A stretch of DNA of 64,000 bases from Lamellibrachia satsuma. Lineage: Eukaryota > Annelida > Polychaeta > Sabellida > Siboglinidae. A model generated the notes under the pieces. It had not been told where the DNA came from, ran no database searches, and saw only the letters and a list, made by a program, of their open reading frames with translations. The DNA lies in contig BSQZ01000001.1 in the NCBI GenBank assembly GCA_033239005.1, forward strand, positions 12,212,500 to 12,276,499, read 5' to 3'. Positions 44,101 through 57,100 of this stretch are shown here, one piece after another; within the stretch, counting starts at the first letter, position 1; every line of letters begins with the position of its first letter. A program made the translations under genes and the position numbers.

Positions 44101-47100
44101 ATCGACAGAAATCAGGATCTAACATCTCGTTATTTTCAGATAATTTATGTCGCAAATGTTTGTGCTGTGTTAGTGTATATGTGAATGAGTGCAACAGTTT
44201 CGAAAATGTTCTGAAATATTACAGATACGTTTGTTTTTTGGGGGGTTAACGTACATTCAGTGTTTCCCAGTAGTCACATTGATTGGGTGAACATAAAATG
44301 TTATAGGGGTAGGATTCAGTTTTATAAATGATGTGTGCATGTGGGTACGCATATTTGTAACTCTTTTTTAAAACTCTAGTAGATGTCAGCTCATTAATTA
44401 TTATTATTATTATTATACATTTATAATGCGCCATGTATCCGGGTTAAAAACCTGCTCAAAGGCGCTAACAAGGTAATGCTAAATAATTTTAAATAAATTG
44501 AAGAGCTAAAATAAAATGTGATTAAAAGACAGATAAACATAAGTTAAATAAAAAAGTTCAAAAAATTATTTAAATGAATTAATTATATCAAGAAGTTAAA
44601 TAAATACATAAAATAAAATAAATAAATAATAAATAAAAAGATAAAATAAACAACTACAATTAAGTTGATACATTAGACAAACATATAAATTAATCAGATA
44701 AGTTAAATAAACAAATTAAATAAATAATAAGTTAAATAAGTAAATTGTTCGAGTGATTAAAATGTCAACAGAGTGTTCGAAAGGCTTCGCGAAAGAGATG
44801 TGTTTTTAGAAGTGACTTGAATACCGCAACGGAGTTGGCTTGCCTAATTGCGGGAGGCAGGGCATTCCACAGTGTCGGCCCTGCCACAGAAAAGGCCCGA
44901 CGAACGTACCACTCGAGATGGTACCGCGGTATAGTCAATAGATGTTGATCGGCGGATCTCAGTGTTCGGGTGGGTGTGTATGGAATCACTATCGACGACA
45001 GATACACTGGGCATAGATGATGCACAGCGCGAAACACAAGTAAAAGAACCTTGAATTCGATTCGCTGACAAACAGGCAACCAATGTAAACTGAATAAAAC
45101 TGGTGTTATGTGATCTCGTCTGTGGGTTCCAGTAATAAGCCGTGCCGTGGAGTTTTGAATCATCTGCAGTTTCCGCAGCTGCGTCTCGGGCAGTCCATAA
45201 AACATAGCGTTGCCGAAGTCCAAGCGTGACATGACTAAAGCATGAATAATTGTTTTGCAAGCAATGGTGGAAAGGCATTTTCTGATAGTTGCAATGCCGC
45301 GAATGTGACAGTATGCCACCTGGCAGACACGGCGTATCTGCGCCGCCATTGTCATTGTGTCATCAAATACAAAACCGCGGATAAATGAACGCGTTTGCGA
45401 TTCTGCGCAGCGGAAATTACGACAGCTTCCGTTTTACACTCGTTAAGAAAAAGGTTGTGGGACACCATCCATGACTTTACATGACTTTTAATAAGATTTT
45501 TGTTCTTTATTAAGTCATCTGCATTTAACGAGGCTCTCCCCTTTTTGGTCGTCGTTTGCCTTTTCATCGTTGTATGAACCACTATCATGTAACTCATTCT
45601 GTACACATTGCAACATTCATTGAATTCTATGCATTTGTTTGACAAATCATGTGAAAGGTTGCCTACTAAAACAATTGACAGCTTAAATGAGAGAGCACAT
45701 TTCTTTACAGGAGGCGTGTCCTTGGGCAAGTTGGCCAGATCATTTTCGAGAAAGATCTTGATCTGCAGGTGGAAATTGCTGTGATGGAGCAGCTGGGGAA
45801 TGTGTTGGAAAATGGGAAAAGAATATTTTGGGGACCTTAGAGAAGAATGTCCAACAGGGCTTAATGAGATTTTGACCACTTGCAGTCATTAGCTAATACA
45901 TGTACACTTTGGAAAGTTCAGTTTCGATCATGTTTAGTGGTGCTACTGTTATAGTTAATATGTTATGATATTTGATATACAAGGTGCATGGATAGATTGT
46001 GCACATAGTATATAGCATTAGGTATATATAGCTATATAGTAATATTCTCTTATCAGTACTGTATATCTATAGATATATGATGAAGACTGGGTGCTGTACA
46101 GTACACTGGGCCTCCAGTGGGTTCTTGCCTTGCAGCAGCATTAATGTCACTGGTCCATGCCTGCATCACTTTATCATGTGTCAACTGATAAGGGCTCAGC
46201 AGTCTTGTTTTACTAACTGGTGTTCTATTTATATCTGTGCTATACACTCATATCCAGAGTACCAGTAAGACTATGTTCAGGAGTGTTTACAGTTGACTAA
46301 AATGCTAAGACTAAGGACTATAACTATGTAGTTTTAGAGCTACTAAGAAATACAATTCAATACTGGAGACGTCAACAAAAAAGACTAAAAGTTGCTAAGA
46401 CTAAAATGCACAAACTAAAAATTTGCTAAAAATAAAATCGATAAAAGTCAAGATTATTATTATATACTCCTCTAAAGTCACCCACATTAAAAAACTACCA
46501 CTTAATTATGCATTTTTAAAATTTTCACTTCCATTAACAATAGTTACTTACAGTCGGATTTTTATCGTCAGGTAGTTTCATTTCATTTTTGGAACGAGCA
46601 AACTTGGACATGATGCTTCCAAACCAGCTTTTGTTGGCCTGCAACAAAACAGGAGAGTTGTGATTCAAGTGCATGTTGACAAAAAGTAACGTGCCCTTGG
46701 CCCAGATCTATTTATATTATCAAAATCACAAGAAAAGCGAAATTATCAGATAAGCATACTTGGGAATGCATCAAAGTTGAGGTGTTACAGTATTACACCT
46801 ACACAAGCAAGTGCTAAAATAAAAACTGATCAACTAATTCAAAAAACACATTCCTCTTATTACACTCCCACAAAAGGTCAGTTCTTACATTGCGCAATAT
46901 TAAGTCCTTAAGACTGCTCAAAGCGCTCCACACGGCCCACCGAATATAACTGTGAACCATAAGAAAGGTTAATAAAATGGCAGCATGACACATATAATTT
47001 CACAAAATTAATAAGTTAGGTTGAACATAAAACAACTAAATAAAGTAAGATGAACGTAAACATCGAAAGGGTAAACAAGGATGATTTCAAGGCTGACTTG

Positions 47101-48074
47101 AATGCACCGAGGGAGGTTTTACATACTTTATTGCTGTAGAAGTCCTTGTTTCTGTCCTTGTCCTCCGTCTCCTCCCCGGGGTATGTCTGCCGTCTATGCC
47201 CCCCATCTATCTTGTCACCACCCTCTTCGCCGGGGTACGTCTGTTTGCCTGACACCCCTGCTGCATTGTCAAAGTTGGATGCTGACGCCCCAAGTGGCAG
47301 AGATGAACCAGCAGACTACAGACAAGGGAGATGTATATCAGTCAACAGTGATCATTCTCCTAATCGACTGTGCATTATGCGTTTTATCATCCATGTATAC
47401 CTGCTTTTCTGTGAAATATCAATACAATAAATTGGGATTAAACTAAATAAAAAATTTCTATAAAATGTAGGAAAAGTTTATTAGAAACATTGCCATTAAG
47501 AATATTGGTGGCTCCTACAACAGCGACCATTTTCGGTCTTAATATTAGTCTCCTGTCCCATAGTTAACACTAAACCTTGATTTTTTGTTTTATACTGCTC
47601 AGTTTATTATTTGCAGTAGGTTTATGCTTATTGATTAATTCTGTCTTACATTTTTGGATATTTGTATAATCAAGGGTTGTCTGTATGAATTATCTTGTTG
47701 TCTTTGTAACAAATAAACACTTCCTTTTCTATAAGATTTACAAGCTGAACATTATTAATGTTGGTGAAAATGTTCGTCAGGTTGGCAGAGAATAACTCAG
47801 TCAAGATGTTTGTTTTACCACAACTATTTAAGTTTACTCACTCAACATTTCAGCTACCTTTGGCAGGAACTAAAACGCTGAGTGAGTAAACTTGAATGGT
47901 AGTGTTCAAAAGAAAATCTTGACTAAGTTATTCATGTCACTGCGGAACAGATGTAAGAATGTCAATTTACAATGTCTCTCAGCTGTTGGTCAGCACAACA
48001 ATCATTCGTGGCAATCATCAAATATGCAAACTTTACAAGCAACTGATCACTAAAACTGAAACCAATCAGATGTC

Positions 48075-48105
<31 letters not shown>

Positions 48106-51100
48106 CTGAAAATGTCAAAATGATGTTAAAAATCAAAACACAGTAACTGTTGCACAACATGAAACTTGAACAAAATGTGCAAACTGTAAATAAACAAAAT
48201 GCTGCACAAACTCAGCTCAGCGTCTACTCAATAACTGTATAATAACAAGTCAACCGCATCGGCTCACAAACGCCACTGAACCATGACCCAGCCCCATAAC
48301 ATTTGAAAGGCTTCCCCATCCTCAAGACCCAATGTCAATTAAATTTTTTTTTAATAATTATAAGTTGACCTTGGTTTTGCAACCTTGGAGGTTGAACACT
48401 ACAACAGAGTACAGATTAAATAATTCCATAAAACATTAAATATAATAAAAATAACAACCATGACAATCGCTTCAATCGGTTACAAAAATGATGGCAGTCA
48501 TGAGGTATGTGGTTGACGCAGATAAAAAACAAAGTCAAATACAGTCGAACCTTGCTATACAGTCACCTTGGTAATACAACCACCTTGTCATTATGGTCAC
48601 CCAAATCATTTCCATAACAGTCATTAGGTCCCGCTGATACGGTCACCACCTTGCTATTCAGGTCACTTTGGTGGCCCTGTCCAGAGAGTGATCTTAATAG
48701 TGAGGTTCCACTGTGCAACAAAACATGAGGGACAGCCGGATAGTCCCAAGGGAAATCCCACCATCATTTCGCTGGAGAGGAGAGGTGCCACTCCAAACTG
48801 AAAGAGACCCCCACTTGTCGCGGCAGTGTTCCAGGCACGTAGAACCCCATGGTTCACAGGGGTGCTGCACGCCTCGGGGGGCTGCGCCGGCCACCCATGG
48901 AAGTCAACCAGTGACTTCTTGTCCACAGAGTTGCTGTTAACGACGAAACCCTAAAAGGAAACGCACCACCAAACAAATGCAGTTTCCACCACAGAAATGT
49001 GGCCAATGAATCTACGACACATGCTCTGTGTGCGTGTAGTTGGGATTGCATGATGGCATGCAGGTATACCAAACTTGCCAACTCCTATGGATTGTCTTAC
49101 ATGTAACGGTTTTGCTGGCATAGGAGAATTATTCTGTGCAGTTTCTTTACATTACGGGATACAGATTTTCTGAAATTTATTGGCACAGGAGAATGTTCTT
49201 TTTGTAATTCAGAACATGGCCTGTGGTTGTCAAATCACATGAAATAACAGAAAATAGGTTAAAAAACATGCCCAAAGAGCGACTGATGCAGATATTTACA
49301 AAGTCTCGCGAGATCCAACAAATGTATCCGAGTTCGCATTGCGAGACCCTTTTAAGCATGTGCTGCAAACCAACATATGTAGATATTCATACAGGCTCAT
49401 TTGTGGGTCTTACTGATTTCTGTTACCAGTGTTACTGGTGTGCACCACTCAGAGTTAGCACCTATGGTATACAAGTATCTACAGCCTGTACGAATGAATG
49501 GGATCGTGACCATGCATGTAAATGGAACCTGTGAATTGTAGGAAAGGGCAATATGTCTGTTCATGCATGCAAGCGCATGCAAGGGCCTATGTGTATGTGT
49601 GCATGCATGCATGCGTGCATGATAAGCAGGCAGCAAGAAGTGCTGAATCATATTGGGATACATAGACCTCTACAATGAACTGTACGTAGCAATCATTGTG
49701 CAACTTTTAGTGTCTGGACTGACACTTTTCACAGCATGGTGCACAGTCACAGCATTTGGGGAAGCCAACCAGTGATATGTGAACACAGCAAACATTTTCA
49801 GAAAGTTGATGGATAATGCCATACTAGCCAAGTAAACCTTACTACTACAGTGTATACAGAAGATTAACATTGTGACCCCCACACTGCTCAGTGCTGCACT
49901 AACCTAGCTGATCAACTCTGGGCAACATACCAGAACTGAGGATAGGATTTTCCTCTGGGCTGTTTGATAATTCTGAGTTTTAATGCCAAACTCAGACACT
50001 ATGCGTAACAGTAATTGAAAAACACTTTTATTTAACCAATAAAATGAGTAATAATATATCTTAAACGCAAGCCATAAATGAAGTTCCGCAGATGCAATAT
50101 TTTTAAGTTGGTCACCTTCAGTATCTCTGGGAAAAGCAAAAAGCACCTGATTGTGGAGTGGTGCATCCTATGATATGATGCTCTCGTTGTGCATAACTGT
50201 AACAAATAATGGCGATGTTCACGATAAACCTCCTTCTGGTCTACACTGTCCAGGCCTGCTGTAGCTTACCTGGCCGATGTGTTTGGCTGACCCACTCAGT
50301 GCGGGGGCATTCTGACCATCCCCTTCAGGCACGTACCGCGCCGTAACAAGATTTTCAGAAGAGCATGACGATGTATCATCAGAGTACGATTCACCCTCCT
50401 GCTCAAGCTGGTGCAAGTGACGAAAGTACTTAGTGAGAGATGCACAGTCAACAAGCATGCAATAAGGTGTGATGCATGACAGGCATTGTGATGTCTCAGA
50501 GATCACAGGCAGTGTGATATCTGAGAGACCACAGACAGTGTGATATCTGAGAGACCACAGACAGTGTGATGTCTGAGAGACCACAGACAGTGTGATGTCT
50601 GAGAGGCCACACACAGTGTGATGTCTGAGAGACCACAGACAGTGTGATGTCTGAGAGACCACAGACAGTGTGATGTCTGAGAGACCACAGACAGTGTTAT
50701 GTCTGTGAGACTACATGCAGTGTGATGTCTGAGATACCACAGACAGTGTGATGTCTGAGATACCACAGAATGTGTGATGTCTGAGAGACTACAGGCAGTG
50801 TGATATCTGAGAGACCACAGACAGTGTGATATCTGAGAGACCACAGACAGTGTGATGTCTGAGAGACCACAGACAGTGTGATGTCTGAGAAACCACATAC
50901 AGTGTGATGTCTGAGAGACCACAGACGGTGTGATGTCTGAGATACCACAGACAGTGTGATGTCTGAGATACCACAGAATGTGTGATGTCTGAGAGACTAC
51001 AGGCAGTGTGATATCTGAGAGACCACAGACAGTGTGATGTCTGTCAGACTACAGGCAGTGTGATATCTGAGAGACCACCGACAGTGTGATGTCTGAGAGA

Positions 51101-54100
51101 CCACAGACAGTGTGATGTCTGAGAGACCACAGACAGTGTGATGTCTGAGAGACCACAGACAGTGTGATGTCTGAGAGACCACAGACAGTGTGATGTCTGA
51201 GAGACCACAGACAGTGTTATGTCTCTGAGACCACAGGCAGTGTGATGTCTGAGAGACCACAGACAGTGTGATGTCTGAGAGACCACAGACAGTGTGATGT
51301 CTGAGAGACCACATAGTGTGATGTCTGAGAGACCACAGACAGTGTTATGTCTGTGAGACCACAGGCAGTGTGATGTCTGAGAGACCACAGACAGTGTGAT
51401 GTCTGAGAGACCACAGAAAGTGTGATGTCTGAGAGACCACAGAGTGTGATGTCTGAGAGACCACAGACAGTGTTATGTCTGTGAGACCACAGGCAGTGTG
51501 ATGTCTGAGATACCACAGAATGTGTGATGTCTGAGAGACTACAGGCAGTGTGATATCTGAGAGACCACAGACAGTGTGATGTCTGAGAGACCACAGACAG
51601 TGTGATGTCTGAGAAACCACAGACAGTGTGATGTCTGAGAGACCACAGACAGTGTGATGTCTGAGAGACCACAGACAGTGTTATGTCTGTGAGACCACAG
51701 GCAGTGTGATGTCTGAGATACCACAGAATGTGTGATGTCCGAGAGACCACAGACAGTGTGATGTCTGAGAGACCACAGACAATGTGATGTCAGAGAGATC
51801 ACAGGCAGCGTGATGTCTGACAGACACAGACAGTGTGATGTTTGACAGACCACATACAGTGTGATGTGTGACAGAACACAGTGTGATGTGTGACATACCA
51901 CAGTGTGATGTCTGAGAGTCCACCTAGAGAGTGATGTCTTAGAGACCACAGTGTGATGTCTGAGAGACCACAGTGTGATGTCTGAAACACTACAGACAGT
52001 GTGATGTGCGACAGACCACAGTGTGATGTCTGAGAGTCCACCTAGAGAGTGATGTCTTAGAGACCACAGTGTGATGTCTGAAACACTACAGACAGTGTGA
52101 TGTGCGACAGACCACAGTGTGATGTCTGAGAGTCCACCTAGACGGTGATGTCTGAGAGACCACAGTGTGATGTCTGAGAGACCACAGTGTGATGTCTGAA
52201 ACACTACAGACAGTGTGATGTGTGACATACCACAGTGTGATGTCTGAGAGTCCACCTAGACAGTGATGTCTGAGAGACCACAGTGTGATGTCTGAAACAC
52301 TACAGACAGTGTGATGTGCGACAGACCACAGTGTGATGTCTGAGAGTCCACCTAGAGAGTGATGTCTGAGAGACCACAGTGTGATGTCTGAAACACTACA
52401 GTGTGATGTGCGACAGACCACAGTGTGATGTCTGAGAGTCCACCTAGACAGTGATGTCTGAGAGACCACAGTGTGATGTCTGAAACACTACAGACAGTGT
52501 GATGTGCGACAGACCACAGTGTGATGTCTGAGAGTCCACCTAGAGAGTGATGTCTGAGAGTCCACCTAGAGAGTGATGTCTGAGAGACCACAGTGTGATG
52601 TCTGAAACACTACAGACAGTGTGATGTGCAACAGACCACAGTGTGATGTATCAGAGACCGCAGACATTACGGTGTCTGACAGAATGTTGCTTTACCAATG
52701 ACTATTAGCGTTAGCATGTTAGTGTTAGCAATAACACTTAATATTTGCTTTATGTTTTTTTTAGCATTGTTGTATCTGCAATTACATCATGTGAAGATAT
52801 CATGTTTGACAAGGCTTGGGTCTATGCTGTACTGATCACTTCTGTTATTTGAAAACATTTGTAAACATGAAATCACCTTGCTTCATTGGCACAAAGGAAC
52901 CAAAAACAAACAAGACTAAGTGTAACTTGTTCACACATGTGAAAAGCCCTGGGGTAACTTCACAATATATATTTCTTGACGGTTAAACAGATTCAAGAAG
53001 CTTCCTGGTTTGTTCCCGAAATTACCCCATTTCAAGGTGATGTAATGGCTGATGCAAGTGTTAGTTTGCATCACCTCTCAGATGTAGTGATTTTGTAGGT
53101 GGCAAATGAGACAAATTATCACGCAGAATATTTATTCTTGTGTAAGAACGTGACCCAACCTTACACGTAACTCGTGTGTAACTGTCAAACATTAGTGTAC
53201 AATGAACACGTGAAACAAAACCAACCTACAAAGTAAACCGCTGCAATAAAAGTCAAATCTTAAATGAGAACAAAGATAATCTGTGGCAACTAGACACATC
53301 AGGCTTCACGTGCTGCATGGTGTGCTCAGACGAAACGAACGTCAAAGTAAAGACAGCTGTGAACTGCTGAAATACCTCAGATAAATCGATGGCTTCCGTG
53401 TGACTTGGTTCATTTTTCTGCCAAACCTTCAGCAATCAAGAGAACCGTTAACGATGATTACCTTGTCAAATCTGTTGTACGCGCTGAAAAGTCTTAAGTC
53501 TTTCTTCATGAATCAAACTAAGAGGTGGAAAATGCAAACATTGTATTTTGCCACTTATAAATCTACACAGAAAATCGGAGTCTTCAGAAACTACCTGGCA
53601 TTGTGACTCCTGAAAGGTAATGGGTATACTGACATGCAATGAATTGCACAGACGTTCACAGTTAGTAGTCGACAGCCCCAACCCAACCAACCTTCAAAGT
53701 AGTCGACAGCCCCAACCCAAGATGAGCACAGGAGTACAGAATAGAAGATGGAAATGGATAGGACATGAGTATTCGGAAAGAAAGACAGCCACTGCCTGAC
53801 AGCTTTGACATGGACACTGGAACAAAAAAATGGAAAGTGGGTCACCCAAAAACTACCTGGCAGAAAACCGTAGAAAAATAAATAAAAGATCTGGAGTAGA
53901 AAACATGGTCTGAAAACATAGAAAAATAAATAAAAGATCTGGAGTGGAAAACATGGTCTGAAGTGAAAGAGGCGGCCAAAGACAGAACAAGCTGGAGAAA
54001 GAGCACTGAATCCTACCTACAAGGAGGATAGGTAACCCCCAACCTCCACCCACCCCCGTCAGAATTCCATGTACTCACCGGCTGTGATGTCATGCCATAG

Positions 54101-57100
54101 TAATCAAAGCCAGGTGGTGCTCCACCATCCTGTGATTCATCATCCTCGTCTGTCGCACTTGTGGTAGTCGTAACAGCAGAGTTCATACTGGCTCCAAGAT
54201 CCACGCCTTTCTGTCCTGGCTGAGGCACTTCACCATCATTGTGGTACTCTCCCTGCTGCCCAATGTTGTCACCAGGAGTCGCCACTGTCGGTGGCTGCTG
54301 TGGCTGGCCAGTGATGCTATCTAGAAGAACCCGCAAGAGGACATGTTTGCATGGCAAGTAAAGAAAACGTTTTACAATTTTGCCATCATTTGAAAATTTA
54401 CCTTTTTAACCTTGTCCTCCTTAGGGGTCATCTCAGAACATCAATGTCCTACCACAGATGAAATAACTTTCATCTGGCCTCAGCCCCCACCCTCCTCAGA
54501 TGAAAGTTTATAAACACTGATATGATGATATCAATGTATTAAAAATGTCAGTCGATCTATGTCGATTCACACTCTATTATTTGCCTATGTGCACTAACTT
54601 TGAATAACAATACTATTTTTTTAAGATCTACGTCACTTTTGGTGATCCAAAAATCGTAGGTTGAGTGGTTGACGAAGTGTTTTCTTCAGTGTCACCATTT
54701 TTGTATGCTCTACAACGTCATGGCATAAAACGAAGAACGAAATGGTGCGATCATTTTCTCCATGGGTACGAACAAAATGAGGGGGCGCGAAAGCCCGAAA
54801 TGTAAAATATCGATGTCCGAAGACAGACAAAACTGCCTCTGACCCCCCCTCCCCCCAAACGAAAGTAATTTCGTCTAATATCTGCCATCGATGTTCTGAG
54901 ATGACACCTTAGTTCCCTAGCGTATCCATCATCTGTTGACGACTTTAACATTGTTAATGATTTGGAGACTGATTAACCGTTTTGTTTAGATATTCCTCTG
55001 AACTTGGTTTCTGGGGATATGGGCGCAAAAGGAGTCTTATTATTATTAAATGCAACATCAGTTAATTAAAAGAAGTATAACATATATACCTAAAGTGATT
55101 ACGGCCCACGTGAAATAGTGGAAACAAGCAAGGTGGCCATATCAAAAAAGATGTGAATAAACTAGCTGGAATGGCCAGCAAGAAGACCAACTAAACTTCT
55201 ATCAGAGCAGAGAGAGCTTAGCTACACATGATGACTTCGGATGGCAATTTTGTCAGCCAAGAACAATATGTGTCATACTTTGTAGAGTAGTATTATATAA
55301 GATTCCGTTTTTTCCGTGACACAGAGCAGTTTCATTATTTGTGTGAGGTGGGGCAATCCATCAAAGACATGAGGCAATTCTTTTACTTACTTTTACTAAT
55401 GTTCTTTTACTTATTTTTACTAATGTTCTTTTACTTACTTTTACTAATGTTCTTTTACTTACTTTTACTAATGTTCTTTTACTTACTTTTACTAATGTTC
55501 TTTTACTTATTTTTACTAATGTTCTTTTACTTACTTTTACTAATGTTCTTTTACTTACTTTTACTAATGTTCTTTTACTTATTTTTACTAATGTTCTTTT
55601 ACTTACTTTTACTAATGTTCTTTTACTTATTTTTACTAATGTTCTTTTACTTACTTTTACTAATGTTCTTTTACTTACTTTTACTAATGTTCTTTTACTT
55701 ACTTTTACTAATGTTCTTTTACTTACTTTTACTAATGTTCTTTTACTTATTTTTACTAATGTTCTTTTACTTACTTTTACTAATGTTCTTTTACTTATTT
55801 TTACTAATGTTCTTTTACTTACTTTTACTAATGTTCTTTTACTTACTTTCACTAATGTTCTTTTACTTATTTTTACTAATGTTCTTTTACTTACTTTTAC
55901 TAATGTTCTTTTCCTTAGGTTCTTCCTACATGTAGGCTATGGCCTCCGAGGTCAGATCTTTAACTTTCCTTTAAAATGCTCTACAACTTCCTGGCAAGGC
56001 AGTTTTGTAGTTGTAGAGTATTCCAATGTTTATCTAACCAGTGTTTTTAAACAAGTTGACACTTGGGGCAGTTGGAACTTCTTTTAGTGGATCATTCCAC
56101 AATTTTGAACTCTAAGTGAGAAGCTTTCCTTTCTATCGTTTATATGAGCACATTCTAGAAACAGTTTCAAACTATGACCCCTTGTTCCTTCCTTCACTGT
56201 CTTTGTGCAGCTTGACAATGTCAGATATATCACTCATACTTCCCTTGAAGCAGTTTATAAACCTCAATCAAATCACGTGTTTGTCTATATGTAAGTGTTG
56301 CAAGACACTATCTGTTCCTACCTATTATGTCTCCGGTTCCCTGCTCAGGCTGGTAACCAGGGTATCCATTGTCAATCTGCCCTTGGCTCCATTGCTGGTT
56401 TTGCTGACTTGGGTCCCATTGCTGTTGTTGGGTCTGTTGATTTGGGTCCCATTGCTGTTGTTGGGTCTGCTGACTTGGGTCCCACTGCTGTTGCTGGATC
56501 TGCTGATTAGGGTCCCATTGCTGTTGTTGGGTCTGTTGATTTGGGTCCCACTGTTGTTGTTGGGTCTGTTGATTTGGGTCCCATGGTTGTTGTTGGGTCT
56601 GTTGATTTGGGTCCCAACCAGGCTGCTGCTGCTGTTGCTGCTGCTGTTGTTGATAATCTGGAAATTGTTGCCCTGAGAAGTAGAAAAGGACCATCCATCA
56701 ACACATCAGGATGCTAAAAAAAATGTTTAATGTCAATGTGCTCAACCTTCATTTGGTGTATTTTACCTAAATACTAAGCCATGCAAAATTACAGGCCTTA
56801 CAAAGACATGTAAGACGTCGCCCAACAAGTCCCCGGATTTGATGGTGTCAAAATAAAGTTTTATTATTATTATTATTATACTTAAAAGAAAATAACATAA
56901 CCCTGGATATGTTTGAGAAGGACCATGATGGGTGGCTTTGAACTGGTCAGATTAAGACCAATACTTTGAAAACGTTAGATATGTTTTAATGATAAATTCA
57001 ATAAAAATTTACGAAATTTTATTAAAACCCCCTCTAGGATACACAACTGTACCATTTGAAAACTCTTACTCAGCCTCAAAAACAAAAGATCTAATTTCAA

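Larger units (their letters stand above)
43338..46551 (-). other. SEC16 intron carrying an L2-like LINE
   Basis: Between exons 14 and 15. It holds a GAGT microsatellite and the LINE insertion described separately; the rest is AT-rich. Confidence 0.6.
47316..50269 (-). other. SEC16 intron between exons 12 and 13
   Basis: It holds two MITE-like elements (47790-47933, 48542-48713), a (CAA)n tract at about 48075-48105, a GC-richer unidentified stretch (48715-48960) and a CATG-rich stretch near 49560-49625. No exon seen. Confidence 0.55.

Noticed and set aside
48663..48940. Overlapping ORFs suggesting a SEC16 exon
   Set aside because: SEC16 phases close without it, no clean acceptor and donor pair bounds a frame, and the left part is the Tigger-like MITE.
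50219..52591. Many overlapping minus-strand ORFs rich in SQTSHCLW
   Set aside because: The 26-bp repeat has few stops and is not a multiple of three, so all frames stay open. It lies in an intron and shows no codon bias.
55339..55935. 198-codon hydrophobic ORF and 163-codon basic ORF on the other strand
   Set aside because: Both follow from the 24-bp tandem unit within a SEC16 intron. A 198-residue chain of Phe/Leu/Tyr/Met repeats has no start context or conserved domain.
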